48,651 bases of DNA. It comes from Bacillota bacterium. GTDB taxonomy: Bacteria > Bacillota > UBA4882 > UBA8346. A program made the translations under genes and the position numbers. A model generated the notes under the pieces. That model was not told the origin of the DNA. It saw nothing but the letters and a program-made list of their open reading frames with translations, and searched no databases. Location: the NCBI GenBank assembly GCA_023436305.1, contig JAEZJQ010000118.1, positions 1 to 48,651 on the forward strand, given 5' to 3'. Positions 26,027 through 33,892 of the stretch are shown here, piece by piece (position 1 is the first letter of the stretch; each line of letters opens with the position of its first letter).

Positions 26027-27676
26027 TCACTCTCGGGTAACGGCAGCTTTTGTGGAAAGAGTCTGAAATTGAAATCCTCCTTTTTGTATAAAACGAATGA
26101 ACTTTTCAGCCAGTTCAGGATCGAACTGGTTCCCAATGTTGAAGCGGATTTCTTCAATCATTTGTTCAAGGGTCAGGGTTTTTCGGTAGACCCGTTTAAT
26201 ACTCATGGCGGATAAAGTATCGGCCAACTGTAGAATGCGGCCTTCCAGCGGGATTTTTTCCCCGGAAATCCGGTGAGGGTAACCGGTTCCGTCCCAAAGT
26301 TCATGATGATATTCCACCGCCAGCAGGGTTATTGGTGATAGATCCATATGGTTAAGGATACTTACTCCATAATCCACATGATATTGAATTAAGGAATATT
26401 CTTGGGATGTTAAGCTTCCTGACTTGCGAATGATATCATTGGAGATTAACAACTTGCCGATATCATGCAACCAACCGGCCACATATAAAGCGTCTACTGT
26501 TTCGCTGGGCAATCCCAAGTCCATCGCAAAAATCGCCGCATAGTGAGAGGTGTATTCGGAATGTACATAAGTATACATATCTTTTTCCACCAAGGCCCTG
26601 AGTAGATTAAAACTTTTTTCATTCAAAAGGGGAAGTTCGATTCGGGAGTATACATTCTGGCGATGATTCTCGAACTTGTTGTAATACATATCGATATCGG
26701 CTACGGTTAATAGTTTGTCGATGGACTGAAATGATTGTGGGGGAGTATAAGCTGCCCCAATCGAGAACGAGATTCGGATCGGTTCCATATCAGGATCTAC
26801 ATAAAATAATTTATGTTCCATGGCTGTAGTAAGCCGCTCGGTAATGATAACAATTTCGTTGGGAGGAAAGTTTTTTATCAGAATTACAAATTCATCGCCG
26901 CCAAGCCTTCCTACTAAACGGTCTAGATGGGCTGTCTCCTGTTCCAAGAGCCTGGCAATTTCAGTTAAGACCTTATTTCCAGCAATATGTCCATATGTAT
27001 CATTAATTTGTTTAAAAAGATCCAAATCGGTTAACAGGACAGTCAACCCGGCTCCTTCATCAATTAATTTCTGGCCGGCTTCCAAGGTGTGCCGTAGATT
27101 GGCAAGCCTTGTTAATGAATCAGTCCTGCTTAATTTTTGGTACCGGTTTCGTTCGATAGTCAGTTTGCGTAACAAATGGTAAACAATGCTGAAGGATATG
27201 GAGATGATAATGACTCCCAGGATCGAGCCGGTGATTTGGCTAGCGGGTTTTTCACTGGAATAACGCAAATATTGGGCGCCAATGATGAAACCCGCCAGGT
27301 TGGAGGAGATCAGATCCGGTAATATATAGGCATAAAACGGCAACAAGAAAAAAGCCACTTTATTGTAATCTTCGAAATGCGACGGGTGATAGCACCATAA
27401 AAACATATAAATCAATAAGGACGCCACTGCAAAAATGACTTTCCAAATTTTTGATATTTTTGAGTATCTTGCCATAATTGACAGCGCGCTGAAAATTGTA
27501 ACGCAAAATACTGTTAACGATTGATTTCCAGGTAATTCCAATGGCCGGATGATAAAATAAAAAATAGCGGCAAAGTATACCAAATGAGGCCAAAAACTTT
27601 TTACTCCGGACTTTGGCAACAGCCTTTGTAGTAGCTGTTTCAGTATGTTCGCCCCCTGTTTTGTCGGGTTATCCAT
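26027..27676 (-). CDS. Membrane GGDEF plus HD-GYP protein (c-di-GMP turnover)
   Basis: 549 residues. Four to five N-terminal membrane segments (to about 170), then a GGDEF diguanylate cyclase domain with intact GGDEF (259-263), and an HD-GYP phosphodiesterase domain with HDIGK (404-408), HHE and GTGYP (463-467). Both catalytic motifs are intact, so it may both make and break c-di-GMP. The inhibitory RxxD site before GGDEF is HLDR, so product inhibition at that site is not expected. The start codon (27676) lies in the loop of a hairpin and no good ribosome site is seen. Confidence 0.9.
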   Translation of the reverse strand: MDNPTKQGANILKQLLQRLLPKSGVKSFWPHLVYFAAIFYFIIRPLELPGNQSLTVFCVTIFSALSIMARYSKISKIWKVIFAVASLLIYMFLWCYHPSHFEDYNKVAFFLLPFYAYILPDLISSNLAGFIIGAQYLRYSSEKPASQITGSILGVIIISISFSIVYHLLRKLTIERNRYQKLSRTDSLTRLANLRHTLEAGQKLIDEGAGLTVLLTDLDLFKQINDTYGHIAGNKVLTEIARLLEQETAHLDRLVGRLGGDEFVILIKNFPPNEIVIITERLTTAMEHKLFYVDPDMEPIRISFSIGAAYTPPQSFQSIDKLLTVADIDMYYNKFENHRQNVYSRIELPLLNEKSFNLLRALVEKDMYTYVHSEYTSHYAAIFAMDLGLPSETVDALYVAGWLHDIGKLLISNDIIRKSGSLTSQEYSLIQYHVDYGVSILNHMDLSPITLLAVEYHHELWDGTGYPHRISGEKIPLEGRILQLADTLSAMSIKRVYRKTLTLEQMIEEIRFNIGNQFDPELAEKFIRFIQKGGFQFQTLSTKAAVTRE

Positions 27677-27690
27677 AGGATGATAACCCG
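27665..27690 (-). promoter_or_regulatory. Hairpin enclosing the start codon of the GGDEF/HD-GYP gene
   Basis: CGGGTTATC (27665-27673) and GATAACCCG (27682-27690) form a perfect 9-bp stem whose 8-base loop contains the ATG (minus strand). On the plus strand T6 follows, but no plus-strand gene ends here. It may restrict translation initiation. Confidence 0.45.
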
Positions 27691-28165
27691 TTTTTTACGA
27701 AAATGGAAAAGGAATGTACCACGGAACTCCTTAGGTTTTTCATAATGCTTTCAATATAATTATCGGTAATCCTTAGACCATATTAAAGGAGAAACTGGCG
27801 AAGAATAAGCAATTTGATAATTTAAAGATTTCTATTATTTAAAAAATATATATCACGGCCGTTAAAATTGCAGCGATTGCAATTCTAGCATGAGTTGATA
27901 CTGCTTTCAAGTCCGAATTCCTCGATTTTAAAGCCTACATCTTTCCTCTCCCGTTGAAAATCCCCGGCGATACCACTATTTACTTGAAGGGAAACGTAAT
28001 TAAACAGCTAAGTCAATTATGCATAAGGTAAGGATCTTTTTGCTGATTTGTTAATATCGAAAAGCTCGTACACAATCGTTCCACCGGTTGAAGGATAAAA
28101 TTCCAAGGCAAAGAGTCAACCTTAACGCGATTATTTTAAAACATATAATAAAGGAGTAAATAAAA
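27691..28165. other. 475-base gap between divergent genes
   Basis: AT-rich spacer between the GGDEF/HD-GYP gene and the L,D-transpeptidase gene. It must hold both promoters. TATAAT hexamers occur at 27755-27760 and 28144-28149, neither with a good -35. A minus-strand open stretch of about 40 codons (28007 to 27885) reads like protein but has no start. Nothing else recognised. Confidence 0.4.
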
Positions 28166-29197
28166 ATGTTACAGCGGAGACCACATTTGTTGATATCAAT
28201 TTTTCTCGGAATAGTGATTTTATTGGGCATATTATTGTTTGATGATTATGTCCTCAAATCCAACCCTAAGTATTCCGCTAAAGCGCTGGCAAACACTGAT
28301 AAATACACGGTAAAATCAGGAGATTCTCTAATTGGTATTGCCAAGAAATATGGGACTACAGTAACCGTAGTAAAAAACGTCAATGATATAAAAAATGATG
28401 AGATTAAAACCGGGCAGGTTTTGGAGATTCCTCTGGAGCCAACGGCAGGTTCTAACTGGTATACCGTAAAGAACGGTGACTCGTTATATTGGATAGCATC
28501 CAAATATGGCGTGACATTGTCCGCTTTAAAAGCGGCCAATGATTTACGGACGGATTCTATCTGTCCCGGGAAAATACTAGCCATTCCAGCCAAAGATTGG
28601 GAACCGCATGCTTCTGAACAACCGAGGCAATCCGTCCCGGAGAATCCCATCCCGCAGAATCCGGCACCGGTTTCTTTGGCCCGGATATTGAGCGCCAGGG
28701 GGTTAACGAATGCGCCGCTAACTATTGTCGTTGATAAATCCGATCATATTCTATCCATATTTTCGGGTAATCAATGGCTGAAATCCTATCATGTGGAATT
28801 AGGGGACAATGGGTTGGATGACAAGGCGGTTAGCGGTGATCATAAAACCCCGGAAGGAATTTTTTATATTGCTGAAAAATTAGTCATTAACCCGCCGGAC
28901 CATTTCCTGGGATCGCGCTGGCTTCGTTTAAGCTATCCCAATATTGAGGATGCCGATCGGGGTTTAAGTAATGGAATCATTGCTCAATCAACTTATGAAA
29001 CCATTGTTTCCGCCAATCGTAACCGTGGGATACCACCGCAAAATACCTCACTGGGCGGTGGAGTGGGAATTCACGGTGGTGACAACCCCGCTTTGGGGAA
29101 AGATTGGACCTGGGGATGTGTCGGATTAAAGAATGAAGACGTGGAGGATTTCTATAATTATGTGAGTGCGGGTACGCCTGTGGTGATTCGAAAATAA
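28166..29197 (+). CDS. L,D-transpeptidase (YkuD) with two LysM domains
   Basis: 343 residues. N-terminal membrane anchor/signal (about 9-25), LysM 1 (about 46-90, YTVKSGDSLIGIAKKYG), LysM 2 (about 98-142, YTVKNGDSLYWIASKYG), a Pro-rich linker, then a YkuD catalytic domain (about 183-343) with H303 in GIHGG and the nucleophile C318 in TWGCVGL, where most relatives have SHGC. Forms or modifies peptidoglycan cross-links outside the membrane, anchored through LysM. AAAGGAG lies nine bases before ATG 28166. Spore or vegetative role not distinguishable. Confidence 0.92.
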   Translation: MLQRRPHLLISIFLGIVILLGILLFDDYVLKSNPKYSAKALANTDKYTVKSGDSLIGIAKKYGTTVTVVKNVNDIKNDEIKTGQVLEIPLEPTAGSNWYTVKNGDSLYWIASKYGVTLSALKAANDLRTDSICPGKILAIPAKDWEPHASEQPRQSVPENPIPQNPAPVSLARILSARGLTNAPLTIVVDKSDHILSIFSGNQWLKSYHVELGDNGLDDKAVSGDHKTPEGIFYIAEKLVINPPDHFLGSRWLRLSYPNIEDADRGLSNGIIAQSTYETIVSANRNRGIPPQNTSLGGGVGIHGGDNPALGKDWTWGCVGLKNEDVEDFYNYVSAGTPVVIRK

Positions 29198-29216
29198 TTA
29201 AAAAACCGGTAAAGAA

Positions 29217-29242
29217 AAAGACCAGTGTTTGACACTGATCTT
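29217..29242. terminator. Hairpin between L,D-transpeptidase and tkt
   Basis: AAGACCAGTG and CACTGATCTT pair around TTTGA with one C-A mismatch; A-rich left side and TTAAAATT on the right, between two convergent stop codons. Confidence 0.55.
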
Positions 29243-29275
29243 AAAATTGTGAAGCGGTATCGAGATGATTCAAAA

Positions 29276-31264
29276 CTACCACCGGAAATGCTGTTTAATC
29301 TTGGCAGCCACAGCCTCGGCGGTAAAACCAAATTCTCTAGTCAATTCTTTGGGAGGGGCGCTTTGACCAAACCGTTCAATAGAGATAATCAATCCGTTTT
29401 CCGAACCGTGGGTTAAACAGCGCCATCCCGCTCCGGTTCCGGCTTCCATGGCAACCACCGGGGCGCCCGGGGTCAAGATTTGATTGCGATATGAAGCGTC
29501 TTGGGCTAAAAACTTTTCCCGGCAAGGTATGGAAACCACCCGGACTTTTTTGGCATCTTTGGCAAGTAAATCGGCGGTCTCAATTGCCAAAGAAACTTCA
29601 CTGCCGGATGCCGCCAGAATAAGATCAGGTTTAGCGGATTCAACATCCCTTACAATATAACCACCTCGTGCAAAACCTTCTTTGGAAACATCGGGTAAAA
29701 CCGGAAGTTTCTGGCGGGTTAAAATCAAGGCGGTGGGCTGATGTTTTGACTGTACGGCGGCTAACCAAGCCCAGGCCGTCTCATTGGCATCGGCCGGCCT
29801 GATAACTTGCAGATTGGGAATTAAACGCAAAGCCTCCACATGCTCGATGGGCTGATGGGTCGGTCCGTCTTCTCCCACCCAGAAGGAATCATGGGTGAAT
29901 ACAAATATTACAGGCAGTTCCATTAAGGCGGCCAAACGAATAGTTGGACGCATATAGTCGGAAAATACCAAAAAGGTTGAACCAAACACCCGGAAACCAC
30001 CATGCAGTGAGATTCCATTAAGAACTGCGCCCATGGCATGTTCCCGAATTCCAAACCGGAGATTTCTCCCGGAAAAATCGGCGGCATTCACATCTTTAAA
30101 GTCATTCAAGTAGGTTTTTGTGGAAGGGGCCAGATCGGCTGAACCGCCAACCAATTCCGGTACTTTGGCAGCTAGCAGGTTAAGAATTGCGCCGCCTGAT
30201 TCACGGGTGGCGCAGGCTTTGGCCTCATAATTGGCTAAAACCGCTTCCAGTTGCTCGGGAAGATCCTGGTTAATCAGCCGATCCCATTCCCGGCGCAAAT
30301 CAGAGAATTGTTTCGACCATGATTCAAAATTTTCCCTCCAGGCAGTTTCGGTGTCCCGCCATTCATTGCGCCGTTTGCTATAGAAATCGATGATTTCCTG
30401 GGATACATAAAATTCCTGGTCCGGTAAACCTAAATTTTCTTTTAGAGCGGCCAGGTTTGCTTTCCCCAAGGGTGAGCCATGAGATTCGCAATTACCTTCC
30501 AACGGGCTTCCTTTGGCGATGGAGGTTTTGGCAATGATTAACTTCGGCCGGGTGAGGTCCGCTTTGGCGGCCAGCAAGGCTTTGGTAATCTGGACCGGAT
30601 CGTTGCCGTCAATCGATATAACTTGCCATCCATAGGACTGGTAACGCTGGCTTACATTCTCGGTGAAGGCCAGATCAGTGCAACCTTCAATGGAAATATC
30701 GTTGTCGTCGTAAAGTACAATTAATTTTCCTAAAGAAAGGGTACCGGCCAAGGATGAAGCCTCGGAGCTTATTCCTTCCATCATACAGCCGTCTCCGGCA
30801 ATAACATAGGTATAATGGTCGACAATTTCATAACCGGGCCGGTTGAAACGCGCCGCCATCATTCGTTCCGCCAGAGCCATTCCGACCGCATTACCAATAC
30901 CTTGACCCAGCGGCCCTGTAGTAGTTTCAACCCCAGGAGTTACATGATATTCAGGATGACCGGGAGTTTTTGAGCCGAATTGCCGGAAACGCTTTAATTC
31001 TTCCATAGGCAGGTCATATCCGGTTAAATGAAGCAGGCTGTAGAGCAGTGCCGAGCCATGGCCCGCCGAAAGCACGAACCGGTCCCGATCCGGCCAAGCC
31101 GGATTATCGGGATTATGCTTTAAAACTTCAGTAAATAATACCGCGCCAAGGTCAGCGGCCCCCAGAGGCATCCCCGGATGTCCTGATTGGGATTTCTCCA
31201 CCATATCCGCTGCCAACCCCCGGATTGTATTGGAAATTTTCGTAATCATTCGATCATCACCCAT
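29276..31264 (-). CDS. tkt: Transketolase
   Basis: 662 residues, full length. Thiamine-diphosphate enzyme: LSAGHGSALLYSLLHLTGY, GPLGQGIGNAVGMA, and GDGCMMEG (ThDP/Mg motif) in the first half; FVFTHDSFWVGEDGPTHQPIEH and the transketolase C-terminal domain in the second. Transfers two-carbon units in the pentose phosphate pathway. Its ATG is preceded by GATCGAATGATTA without a strong ribosome site; the sixth residue ATG (MITKIS...) is an alternative start. Confidence 0.97.
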   Translation of the reverse strand: MGDDRMITKISNTIRGLAADMVEKSQSGHPGMPLGAADLGAVLFTEVLKHNPDNPAWPDRDRFVLSAGHGSALLYSLLHLTGYDLPMEELKRFRQFGSKTPGHPEYHVTPGVETTTGPLGQGIGNAVGMALAERMMAARFNRPGYEIVDHYTYVIAGDGCMMEGISSEASSLAGTLSLGKLIVLYDDNDISIEGCTDLAFTENVSQRYQSYGWQVISIDGNDPVQITKALLAAKADLTRPKLIIAKTSIAKGSPLEGNCESHGSPLGKANLAALKENLGLPDQEFYVSQEIIDFYSKRRNEWRDTETAWRENFESWSKQFSDLRREWDRLINQDLPEQLEAVLANYEAKACATRESGGAILNLLAAKVPELVGGSADLAPSTKTYLNDFKDVNAADFSGRNLRFGIREHAMGAVLNGISLHGGFRVFGSTFLVFSDYMRPTIRLAALMELPVIFVFTHDSFWVGEDGPTHQPIEHVEALRLIPNLQVIRPADANETAWAWLAAVQSKHQPTALILTRQKLPVLPDVSKEGFARGGYIVRDVESAKPDLILAASGSEVSLAIETADLLAKDAKKVRVVSIPCREKFLAQDASYRNQILTPGAPVVAMEAGTGAGWRCLTHGSENGLIISIERFGQSAPPKELTREFGFTAEAVAAKIKQHFRW

Positions 31265-31357
31265 TACATATTATTTTTTTAAATCCTTTTAGCAAAACTG
31301 CAATAAAAATTATCCGGCAAGATGATTCGCGCGCGCTTATATTAAGTCTACCAAAAC

Positions 31358-32308
31358 TCAATGTAGTTTTGCAAGTAAAAGATGAAAATCTTGCGGAATA
31401 TCCGCCCGGAGTTTAATTATTTGTCGGGTCCGCGGGTGAATGAAGTTTAATCGGACCGCATGCAGAGCGGGCCGGGTAAAATCCGGTTCCGGGTCACCGT
31501 ATAACATATCGCCCCAGAGGGGGCAACCCAGATGGGAAAGGTGAACTCGTATTTGATGAGTCCGGCCGGTGAATAATTTCAAGGCGATTAAACAACATCC
31601 TGAGAATCTTTTTAAAACACGATAACGGGTGATGGCGGGTTTCCCCATCGGATCAACCGTCCACTTGACCCCCGGCGCTATTGATGGAAGTTCGTTCAGG
31701 ATGGTGGTAACGGTTCCGGAATCTTGGGACCGAAATAGTCTGGCCATCGGTAAATTGATTCGACCGCTTTTATCGGGAGGAATTCCTTTGCAAATCGCCA
31801 GATAAAGCCGGTGAAAATGATGATTTTCGAGCTGAGAGGCCATTTGTTGGTGAATCCAGGGCGATTTGGCGATCAAAACAAGGCCGGTGGTTAACCGATC
31901 CAACCGGTGTACCGGATGAAAGGAAGCAGAATTCGCATCAGTTTGCTGCCAGTGTTGAATTAACGCATTGGCTAGCGTCCCGCTTTGGTACTCCTTTACC
32001 GGATGAACCACCTGACCTGCCGGTTTATCAACGACAACAAAATCGTCATCTTCGTAAATAATTGAGAGGGCTAAAGCTTCGGGAAAAATACTTTGGCCGG
32101 GCCGGGGAAAGATTAATTCTAAAAACTCGCCACCCTGAAGCAGGTGTGTTACTTTGGTGGGCGCATCGTTGATGAAAATACCGTTATTTTTTTTTAGAAT
32201 CCGGATTCTTTTCCGGGAAAGATTTAATTGATTCAGGAGGAATGACGCCAAGGTTCTCCCGGCCCAATGGTTTGGAATTTCCACCCGTAAAAAAGTTTGG
32301 TTGGACAT
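31358..32308 (-). CDS. RluA/RluD-family pseudouridine synthase
   Basis: 316 residues. An S4-like RNA-binding region at the N-terminus (GRTLASFLLNQLNLSRKRIRILK) is followed by the catalytic domain with HRLDRLTTGLVLIAKS, in which the aspartate of HRLD is the catalytic residue, and GRTHQIRVHLSHLGCPLWGD. Isomerises uridine to pseudouridine in rRNA or tRNA; exact target not determined. On the minus strand upstream of transketolase with a 93-base gap. Confidence 0.92.
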   Translation of the reverse strand: MSNQTFLRVEIPNHWAGRTLASFLLNQLNLSRKRIRILKKNNGIFINDAPTKVTHLLQGGEFLELIFPRPGQSIFPEALALSIIYEDDDFVVVDKPAGQVVHPVKEYQSGTLANALIQHWQQTDANSASFHPVHRLDRLTTGLVLIAKSPWIHQQMASQLENHHFHRLYLAICKGIPPDKSGRINLPMARLFRSQDSGTVTTILNELPSIAPGVKWTVDPMGKPAITRYRVLKRFSGCCLIALKLFTGRTHQIRVHLSHLGCPLWGDMLYGDPEPDFTRPALHAVRLNFIHPRTRQIIKLRADIPQDFHLLLAKLH

Positions 32309-32387
32309 ATTTATTACCTTTATTTTTCTTTTCCTATCTTAAACTTAAAATAGGAAAAAGGCAAATAAAAAAACCAAGTTTCGAAGT

Positions 32388-32420
32388 AAAAAAATTAGGG
32401 GAGATGATCCCCCTAATTTT
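32388..32420 (-). terminator. Terminator after the SASP gene
   Basis: AAAATTAGGGG (32391-32401) and CCCCTAATTTT (32410-32420) form an 11-bp stem. On the minus strand it ends in a run of eight T, 15 bases after the SASP stop. Confidence 0.8.
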
Positions 32421-32434
32421 AAGTATTCCCGGAT

Positions 32435-32773
32435 TTAACTGTTATAACCACTGTTATTATTGAATTTAAATTGATTCTGATTCTGGAAGTTTTGGTTGTA
32501 CTGAGCGGAACTCTGATTTATAGCCGATTGAAAACCTGTTTGCACATCGGCCACGGTCTGTTCGGCCAGGGAACGCTCAGCCGCTTCAATCATGCGACGG
32601 ACCATGTTCCCTCCGATGGCGCCGGTGTCTCGGGTCATCATATAACCCCAATAACCGCCCTGAATTTTCGAGGTGTCAATATTCAGTTCATTGGCAATCT
32701 CATATTTGAACTTTTCCAGAGCTTGGTTAGCTCCTATAACCAGCGGGGTATTTCGTTTTTGACCAGTGCCCAT
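32435..32773 (-). CDS. Alpha/beta-type small acid-soluble spore protein with long Asn/Gln-rich tail
   Basis: 112 residues from ATG 32773 (AGGAGGTG ahead of it; an in-frame GTG three codons upstream overlaps the ribosome site). The core has the germination-protease site YEIANEL, GGYWGYMMTRDTGAIGGNMVRRMIEAAE and the general layout of DNA-binding SASPs that saturate and protect spore DNA. Usual members have about 60-75 residues; here the last ~27 residues add an N/Q/F/Y-rich tail. Expected forespore expression by SigG, but no clear SigG promoter was found. Confidence 0.88.
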   Translation of the reverse strand: MGTGQKRNTPLVIGANQALEKFKYEIANELNIDTSKIQGGYWGYMMTRDTGAIGGNMVRRMIEAAERSLAEQTVADVQTGFQSAINQSSAQYNQNFQNQNQFKFNNNSGYNS

Positions 32774-32871
32774 TGAATTCACCTCCTCCTGTGTTGTTAG
32801 CTTTCCCGAACTCTTTGGGGCTATGTTGTTTTCTTTTTGGCAGTTACGGAAAAATTAGCGTAGCTTTTTAA

Positions 32872-32900
32872 TTGACTTTTCAAAAATTACCCGGTATAAT
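32872..32900 (+). promoter_or_regulatory. Sigma-A promoter for yceD-rpmF
   Basis: TTGACT, 17 bases, TATAAT. The expected transcription start (about 32907) leaves a leader of only about a dozen bases before the first codon, with AAGGTG as ribosome site. Confidence 0.75.
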
Positions 32901-32918
32901 TATTCAAGGTGATTTTTG

Positions 32919-33467
32919 GTGAAAGTGAATGTTGGTTCAATCCTTGAAATACGTGGGGGTACCATTCAATTTCAAGGTCAAGAGGAGCTGGAAATCTCGG
33001 ATTCAAGGTTGGGTTTAAAACTCTCCAAACCAATCCAGGTTAACGGTGCCATTACTAATACCGGAAAAGATTTTTTAGTCCAAGCTGAGGTGGACTGTGA
33101 ATATCAGGTAAATTGCGGGCGTTGTTTGGAGAGTTTTAACGCTTTACAAAAGGTATCAATCCAGGAACAGTTTGTATCCGGAAATCTCAGTCATGAAAAT
33201 GATTCTGTTGCGGAAGATGACCAGGTTTATAGCTTTAAAGGCGATGTCATTGACCTATACGATTGCTTTCGAGAACAGATATTACTGGCATTTCCAATGA
33301 GTTACGTTTGCAGACCCAATTGTAAAGGTTTTTGCGCTATTTGTGGCCAAAACCTCAATCAGCGAAGTTGTAATTGTAAGATAAATACTTATAATCCACA
33401 GTTTGAAAAACTAAAAGATTTGTTAATTACTAAAGGAGGTGGATCGGATGGCCAACCCAAAAAATAG
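32919..33467 (+). CDS. yceD: YceD/DUF177 family protein (23S rRNA/ribosome-associated)
   Basis: 182 residues from GTG 32919 (TTG 32916 is one codon earlier and cannot be excluded). DUF177 signature: CGRCLESFNAL about residues 68-78, and a cysteine-rich end CRPNC-KGFCAICGQNL-CNC. The family lies upstream of rpmF in most bacteria and is linked to 23S rRNA and large-subunit assembly. It overlaps rpmF by 20 bases, so the two are co-transcribed and probably coupled. Confidence 0.88.
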   Translation: MKVNVGSILEIRGGTIQFQGQEELEISDSRLGLKLSKPIQVNGAITNTGKDFLVQAEVDCEYQVNCGRCLESFNALQKVSIQEQFVSGNLSHENDSVAEDDQVYSFKGDVIDLYDCFREQILLAFPMSYVCRPNCKGFCAICGQNLNQRSCNCKINTYNPQFEKLKDLLITKGGGSDGQPKK

Positions 33468-33639
33468 AACCTCCCGGACTCGGAAAAGGTTAAGGCGCGC
33501 GAATTGGAAGATGACTGTACCGGCAATTGGAATATGTCCCCAATGTCATGAGCCCAGATTACCCCATCATGTTTGCGGAAATTGCGGTTATTATAATGGG
33601 CAGGAAGTCATTGCCCAACCTACCGTGAAAAAAGGGTAA
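33448..33639 (+). CDS. rpmF: Ribosomal protein bL32 (zinc-binding form)
   Basis: 63 residues from ATG 33448 in MANPKNRTSRTRKRLRRANWK; AAAGGAGGTG precedes it. Two CxxC pairs (CPQC and CGNC) are intact, so this is the zinc-containing C+ type of bL32. Part of the large ribosomal subunit near the peptidyl-transferase exit. The start of this short ORF lies inside the 3' end of yceD. Confidence 0.97.
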   Translation: MANPKNRTSRTRKRLRRANWKMTVPAIGICPQCHEPRLPHHVCGNCGYYNGQEVIAQPTVKKG

Positions 33640-33669
33640 GATATTAATGGACGCAATTATTTTAAGAAT

Positions 33670-33752
33670 GTAAGGTTAAACCTTCGTGTGTTTGCACGTG
33701 AGTTCATAGTCGCGTTTATGCGCGCGTTGACGGCTGGTTAACCTTATTTTTT
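33670..33752 (+). terminator. Multibranched terminator after rpmF
   Basis: TAAGGTTAA pairs with TTAACCTTA (nine base pairs, extended by CC/GG after a bulged A) and is followed by T7. Inside the closing stem sit two separate hairpins, CGTG-TGTTTG-CACG and CGCG-TTTATG-CGCG. This is more elaborate than a simple terminator; it may also be a structured 3' end or attenuator. Confidence 0.6.
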
Positions 33753-33768
33753 TATACCAGATATTCCC

Positions 33769-33796
33769 TTGACTTTTATTTAATTTTGGCTATACT
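33769..33796 (+). promoter_or_regulatory. Sigma-A promoter for plsX
   Basis: TTGACT, 16 bases, TATACT, starting about 97 bases before the plsX start. It lies after the rpmF terminator, so plsX-fabG-acpP starts a new transcription unit. No fapR gene or FapR-type operator was recognised. Confidence 0.65.
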
Positions 33797-33892
33797 TAAA
33801 TAGCAGTTGCCGGTCTTGAGGCTGAGATTCATCATTTACGTTCATTTTAAATAACGGCGGTTGAATCATACAATAAAGGGGTGCCTTTCTTA

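Noticed and set aside
27665..27696. Hairpin plus T6 as a plus-strand terminator
   Set aside because: No plus-strand gene ends within 1.8 kb upstream; more likely relevant to the minus-strand start codon inside its loop.
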